64,000 bases of DNA, taken from the NCBI GenBank assembly GCA_949128115.1, contig OX421965.1, forward strand, positions 47,173,257-47,237,256, written 5' to 3'. A program made the translations under genes and the position numbers. Of this stretch, positions 58,706 through 64,000 are shown one piece after another (the first letter of the stretch is position 1; every line of letters starts with the position of its first letter). This stretch comes from Anaspis maculata (Eukaryota; Arthropoda; Insecta; Coleoptera; Scraptiidae). Under the pieces are notes generated by a model. That model did not search any database and was not told the origin of the DNA. It saw only the letters and a list, made by a program, of their open reading frames with translations.

Positions 58706-59752
58706 CGTCACCACCCCGTCACGTGACCAAGGCCAACACCACGGTGGAAAACCAGTTTCAGGGGCAGGTTTCCAAAACCCAAAAATCTCATTTGCGTTCA
58801 TCCATCTATGGGTTTTAGATGGATAAAAAGATAAAGGTGGACTTCAGTGTCAAGAGCACTCGAAAGCTCAGTGGGTTTTTATTTCACACAACCCCGGCAT
58901 ATGATAAGAATAAAAACCAAACTTAAATACCTAAGGGGCAATAGACCAAGGGGTGCCTCGGCTTTTGCCAATATTGCCATGTTGGTGTCATGATCATAGA
59001 GCAGGGTTTCTTGACCTTTTCCTAGTCATGGACCCCTCTCAAAATTTTAGAGAGCTTTATTTACACCGGACCCTTAATTTCTCGAAAGTAAAACGCGGTT
59101 TAACATTTTTACCACCTTTGCACCTTTTATATTGTTTTCGCTTATAAACTTTACATACAGGTGATTTTTTAAAAAGGACCCACCCACACCTCCAATTTCT
59201 CGATGTATTTTTTTTGCGAGAAAAAAGCTGCCACAGGTCGATTTGCTTTTTTGAGGGGGGCTTTTTCACTAACACGACACACGTTATTTTCAATATATCT
59301 TTCCCCTCGTCTTTCCCTTATTCGTTCCACGACCGTCCACCCTTTTAGGTATTAGGGTGACTATATACCCTTTTTGGATTTCAAATGGGAATAGAGGTCG
59401 AACGTCGAACTGCACATCATTTTTGAAGGTCATCTAAATTCCCTTTCACAACAATTTCGAAAAAATTAAAATCAAACAAAGCCCGCGCGTTCTGAAATAG
59501 GTATACCTACAGGTGTTTGCAAGTTTGGGGTAGAAAATTGAACAGCAGGGTAAGGAAATGTTCCAAAAGTGCCAGAAAAATATATTCAGAAAAATGTTGA
59601 AAAAAAGTATGATTTTTATTTTTTTAAATAAAATAAATATCAAGTTCGAGGGTCAAAAGTTGGTCCTTCGACCCCTTTTTATTTTCGTAATTTTGAAAAA
59701 ATAATTCAGTAAACTTTTTTAAGTTTACTAGATCCGCCTCTATATTTTTTGC
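58706..59752. other. Intergenic sequence without recognisable gene
   Basis: Several poly-T/A tracts and frames without domain. No terminal repeats matched to one another. Confidence 0.4.
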
Positions 59753-60276
59753 TAGTGATGTAAAATAGCCGCTATTTATATTTGAGGATATATATCCGGA
59801 GTTTATAGCTGCTATATAGCAGGCTATTTTGGCTATTTCTGGAATTTTTTTTTAAAGTGATTTTTTGTATTTGTATTTTTCCGGTCATTTTGACACCAAA
59901 TACAAAGATGTTGGAAACAATTGAATAAATACTAAAAAAAAGTATTTATTGTGTCCGATATTGCACAAATGTGGTATCAAATTTTAGCTTGGCTCCTATC
60001 GAATCAAGGCATCAAATAAAGTGAAATTAAAAGAAAAATCCGTTACCCCAGAAGAAATTGATGTGAAATCAACATAATCGAAATGAAAATGTAGTTTTAG
60101 GCGATCATTTTCATATCAAAATAAACGGGATATAATACTCACTTGTCACTTTTTTCAAATTATTTATTGCGCGGGAAAAATCGGATTTATAGCCGGCTAC
60201 AAACGTTTATATCTAGCGGCTATTTATGCTATTTTGGATATATATCCTGCGGATATAAATCCGACTCACATCACTA
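59753..60276. mobile_element. 524-bp hAT-like MITE with perfect 8-bp duplication
   Basis: TAGTGATGT at 59753 mirrors ACATCACTA ending at 60276, and TTTTTTGC flanks both sides (59745-59752, 60277-60284). Subterminal GATATATATCC and AGCCGCTATTTAT words repeat at both ends. Confidence 0.92.
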
Positions 60277-60668
60277 TTTTTTGCAGTTTTGTGTTCAGCT
60301 TTCTCAACTGTCTTATAATGGCTCTATTTTTTTTTGTGTTACTGTAATATGTAGGATGAGCGAGAGGAAATTATTGATATGATATTCTGGTATGAAGCCA
60401 GATATTCCACGATTCCACTTTAGATTTCTTTTTGCGCTTAAGCCATTTTTCTTTGTTCGACAATATTCAGACTGACTAACTGAAAGCTGCGTACTATTTG
60501 GCTTGTCTCTTATTCATCACGGCCGACCTAGTTTTTGAAAAAAAAAGTCAAAAAAATTGCAAATTTCGTAAAAACTTCCGATTATGTATTTCGAAAAGTG
60601 TATGAAGTTTAAATGTGGTAAAGATGAAAATTGAAAAGTTCAATTTTTTGTGAATTTTTTCAAGCAAA

Positions 60669-60973
60669 CTGTGAAAATGCGATTTTTTCAGTTTTTAATT
60701 TTTAGTTGCTAGTACTGTCATACAATTTAAAAACAAAATACAGGCATAAGACAATTGAAAAAGCTGAACACGAAAATGCAAAAAATATCTGGTGTTACAT
60801 TTAAAAAAATTGACTTTTTGTTAATTCCATCAATATAGAACACCCGATAGCCGAAAATAGTTTTAGGTCATAGGTCTCATTAAAACCATGTAACTTTTTT
60901 CTTACATATTTTTTTCTACTTGAACGGTAAGACCGCTATGGGATAATTACGCTAGGATGGACCACTCTGTATA
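60669..60973. mobile_element. MITE family H, copy 2
   Basis: Same blocks as 42331-42620 (GAACGGTAAGACCGCTATGG near 60922). Right end ACCACTCTGTA. Confidence 0.75.
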
Positions 60974-61064
60974 CAAGAAAGTACACCGTATAAAAAAAAT
61001 CATCTTAATTTTTGAGTGTGAAATATTGAAGGTAGGTATACTTTTACCCTGCTGCTGCAGTGGG

Positions 61065-61545
61065 CATTGTCATTCCATTTTCTTCAGTGCCACCGCGCTT
61101 GAGCATCATTTTCTTCAGTGGTCAGCAGGTCGATCACCACTATTCCCAACAGCATTAGCGAGAAACCGCAAACCAGTTGACGATTTTCGTTACAATGCTG
61201 GAACATTTTTTGACAAAAAACAATTATCAACTGTTTTATAATTTTGAGAGACGTAGAAAATTAAATATATGCCTATTTTTTTGAAAAAAGTCACTGAGAA
61301 AGAAAAATATTTTTTTTTACATAATTGAAAAACTGTATTACATTTTCTAACACACACTCAGTACACCGTATACAAAAAATTGAGTTTTCATCTAAATTTT
61401 TGAGGGAGAAATATTGAAGATACTCCCACCCTGCTGCTGCGGTGGGCATTGTCATTCCATTTTCTTTAGCACCGCCGCGCTTGGGCATCATTTTCTTCAG
61501 TAGCCACCACTATACCTAACAGCATTAGCAAAAAAACGCCAACCA
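61065..61545. repeat. Two diverged relatives of the tandem-array unit
   Basis: 61065-61190 and 61437-61545 share GTGGGCATTGTCATTCCATT and ATCATTTTCTTCAGT with each other, and with the array units at 55-57 kb more weakly. Between them is AT-rich spacer with a repeated GTACACCGTATA word. Confidence 0.65.
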
Positions 61546-62043
61546 GTTGACAGCTGAGTCTTTGTAAAGTTCCCTGGAAGGTCCGCTACAACGTACGACT
61601 GGAGAGTTTAAGCGCTATTTCTGGGACACCTGTATATTCCACAAAACTTGATAAACACTTTAGGACAGGACAGAACTTTGAAAGTCACTACAGACTAAAT
61701 AGTGTCGGACCATAGAATACCTAACAGAAAAAATCAACATGCGGGAGGTTTGGTCATAATGTATGATATATGGAATATGTGGCTGAAACATAATAATGAT
61801 CGATGATGGTTTATGGCTATATGTCATGTCCAAACTATCCCACAGTAGCAATAATCTTTCAAAAAAAGTTATTCCAAACTAAAATAGATTGTTTGCTATT
61901 TCTGCTTTTGTACAGAGAGCCCTTTCTTCCTCTTCATGGGTGAAATGTTACCTATTAGAATAAACCATGGAAATGCATTTTTTCAACATCTATCAAAACA
62001 AAACATTTTCAAAAAAAAGAAAATCAAAATTTCGGAGCCATCA

Positions 62044-62377
62044 ATTCTCTTTTCAAATTGACCTCAACGATAAATTTCTGTTGAAAACGAAGACTCAAGG
62101 GCGCCGATCGTTTGCTGGAAAATATGCCCTCCACGCCTTCCTGAAAAACAATAAGTAGGTATATATAGACCTTCTCATATAGGCGGTTCCCTTTACTCGC
62201 AGCTCGTGCGCAGGTCTTCCTATAGACTAAATAACTCATTGGTTCAATTGGCTGTTTAACCGGGAGCGCTTATCGATCGGGCTGGCTGGGCTTGGGGTTG
62301 ACGATGGCGCCAATATAGGTGAACCTGCGCCCCGAGGACCGCTATATCCTTTATTCTCTTTTCAAATTGACCTCAAC
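62044..62377. repeat. About 285-bp insert between 25-bp direct repeats
   Basis: ATTCTCTTTTCAAATTGACC followed by TCAAC occurs at 62044-62068 and again at 62353-62377 without mismatch. The segment between is unusually GC-rich at its right half (GGGCTGGCTGGGCTTGGGGT). It may be a retroposed insert with a long target duplication or a simple tandem duplication. Confidence 0.6.
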
Positions 62378-62441
62378 TTTATAATTTTGGGATTTGAGGC
62401 GCTATGGATTCACAAATCCTTACTGGTTAGAGAATGGTTCA

Positions 62442-62609
62442 TTATCCTTGCCATGTGAAAATTTCTCTGCGATTGGATATGATGCTCGATATGATGGGTC
62501 GTTTTCTTGAACGGTTCCCAAAGGGTTTTTGGAAAGGAATAAAGAACCGTTTTCAAGAAAATGACTAATCCACTCGCAGTGGAATTTTGACATGGCAATA
62601 AGGGATAAT
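62442..62609. mobile_element. Hairpin MITE family J, copy 2
   Basis: Same family as 51827-51970. Flanking GGCGCTATGGATTCACAAAT at 62398 and, on the far side, TTGGAAGTTTTGAAGCGCGA at 62715 correspond to sequence around copy 1. Confidence 0.8.
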
Positions 62610-62749
62610 GATTAATGACCCATTGATCTGTTATTATCTACCATTAACGAATTGTGAAACTGCATAATAAACGACTCCTCAAGTTTAAAAATTAAACATT
62701 ATATAACATCAAAATTGGAAGTTTTGAAGCGCGAGGATCCCAACCTTGA

Positions 62750-63500
62750 AACGAAGCTTTAATTGACGATATTTACAATGAAATGATTTGAAAAAGACTG
62801 ATTTAAAGTTTTCCCGGAAAATTCAGATTTTCTCCGGCAAGAAGAAAACACGTACGACTAAAACATGAAATTTTAGTCTGTAGTCCAGGATTTCCACCAT
62901 TTCCCGGTCGGACGCTACGAATTTTCAAAGTTTTCCCATGCCATTGATTACTCGATTGGGATGGCCATTGATCAGATTTTAACCAGAATGACGCGTCGTT
63001 CGGTGCTAGGCACTATAGCGAGAAGAAACCCTTGCCTGAGGAATGAGATAAACTTACTTGGGAGAGGAACTTTTTTTCGAAATATTCCGACTTAAATCGA
63101 AAGTGTATTGCATTAGTTTTTTGATTCCCTTGAGCTCCGCCACTTGAAACTCGTGAGCAAAGGAAATTGGTACCTAAACAGATCTGTGATATAAGATATA
63201 TACCTACGCTACTTTTTGATGTGTTTTGAATTAGCATATTTTATTCATAGGTGTTATAATGTATATGATCAATTATTGATAAACGTATTATTCATTATTT
63301 TTGGGGAAGGAGGAATTTTTGAAATCGGACCAACGGTTTTCGATTCCTCCCTCCTGGAAAAACTCCAAATTTTCCAACCTCTGATCTCGTAAACAGATGT
63401 TCACCAATTTTTTTTTTTGAGCAATATGTAACTGGTTCTTGGTCATTTCCCAACTATTTATTTTCCCAATTTTCCCGTGATTTGCTGTAGGTAGAATAAC
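62750..63500. repeat. Dispersed repeat related to 5040-5800
   Basis: Blocks such as AATTTTCAAAGTTTTCCC, CCTCCTGGAAAAACTCC and GTAACTGGTTCTTGG match, in order or nearly so, blocks at 4990, 5400 and 5470. No open frame of note. Confidence 0.6.
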
Positions 63501-64000
63501 AATGGCGATTTAAGGATGTGACGCAAGAGACTAAAAGAAGACTCTTAACATAGATCGGATCCCAGATAAATCATCTAAATGTCCGATATCACAAAGTTGT
63601 AATCAAATTCTATCAAATTTATAACGTGGAATAAAATGCAAACCCAGTTAAGTACTTCAAGAAAAAAATTACTGGATGATAGCAAGATATATTCAAGTTT
63701 AAGCTTTTCAGAACAAAATACAATTTGTTATTAGCACGTCAAAATAAATATAATGAAGTATAACATAAAATATAAATAGATAATATATAGATATAAAACA
63801 ATCACAGCCTTATCACTCAGGCGTGACAGTAAATCTGTCACTTAGAAATCCGTCTATTGGCGAAAATCAGCGGCCACCAGAAGGCGCTGAACGCAGTCAA
63901 ACATTAGAGAGACCTAAATCAGGGTACCTAGAGAGACGAAGCTATGAAAGGGATATATCGGTATTCTCTGTCATTATCTCGGCATTTCCTGGCCTCGTCA
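63501..64000. other. Right window edge, including copy of the 37298-37378 repeat
   Basis: 63928-64000 repeats 37298-37378 and is cut by the window end. The preceding 430 bases are AT-rich without a gene. Confidence 0.6.

Overview
The window reads as nuclear DNA of an insect. Evidence is the spliced genes with short GT-AG introns, AT-rich spacer, insect-like protein sequences and very dense terminal-inverted-repeat (TIR) transposons of the TACAGGGTG type. A beetle is plausible from the look of the ribosomal protein and the repeat style, but I cannot prove the order. There is no bacterial, viral or organellar gene block.

Five host protein genes can be rebuilt exon by exon. They are Ric8/synembryn (+, 1320-13365, six coding exons, 552 aa); NDUFA9, the 39 kDa complex I subunit (+, 25477-28866, five exons, 397 aa); SF3A2, the U2 snRNP splicing factor (+, 38444-39259, intronless CDS behind a 5'UTR intron, 271 aa); RpL27A (-, 43460-44486, four exons, 148 aa); and a ZNF330/NOA36 orthologue (-, 47686-58358, four exons, 303 aa, with a 9.4 kb second intron). 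They are unrelated housekeeping genes and do not form an operon or pathway. Two introns of RpL27A each hold a candidate box C/D snoRNA. Both carry the same antisense element to the ACCGCCCGT segment of 18S rRNA, the target of vertebrate U43.

Nearly everything else is mobile DNA, much of it nested. Ric8 intron 3 holds a 5S-rRNA-like SINE with a 13-bp target duplication, a tRNA-derived SINE, and a 4.75 kb palindromic element whose loop carries a decayed transposon-associated gene. From 16.2 to 23.9 kb lie three related foldback elements, one split by another 1.8 kb palindrome. From 23.9 to 25.2 kb an hAT-like element carries a deleted mariner-like copy. From 29.8 to 35.6 kb there are MITEs with exact target duplications, a LINE 3' remnant, a 2 kb TIR element with 42-bp repeats, and an hAT element full of AAATAC repeats. 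At 39.7-41.3 kb is an internally deleted piggyBac element. The large ZNF330 intron holds a 2.9 kb TIR element, a 1.5 kb element with TAA duplications, and a seven-unit tandem array. The region upstream of ZNF330 is a graveyard of short repeats.

The observations I rate highest are the paired U43-like snoRNAs in RpL27A, the 5S-derived SINE, the nested palindromes for which an empty site is visible in the same window, and the tandem array whose units repeat a short open frame bordered by splice-like sites. Coordinates of exon junctions come from reading frame and GT-AG signals only; no transcript data were available.
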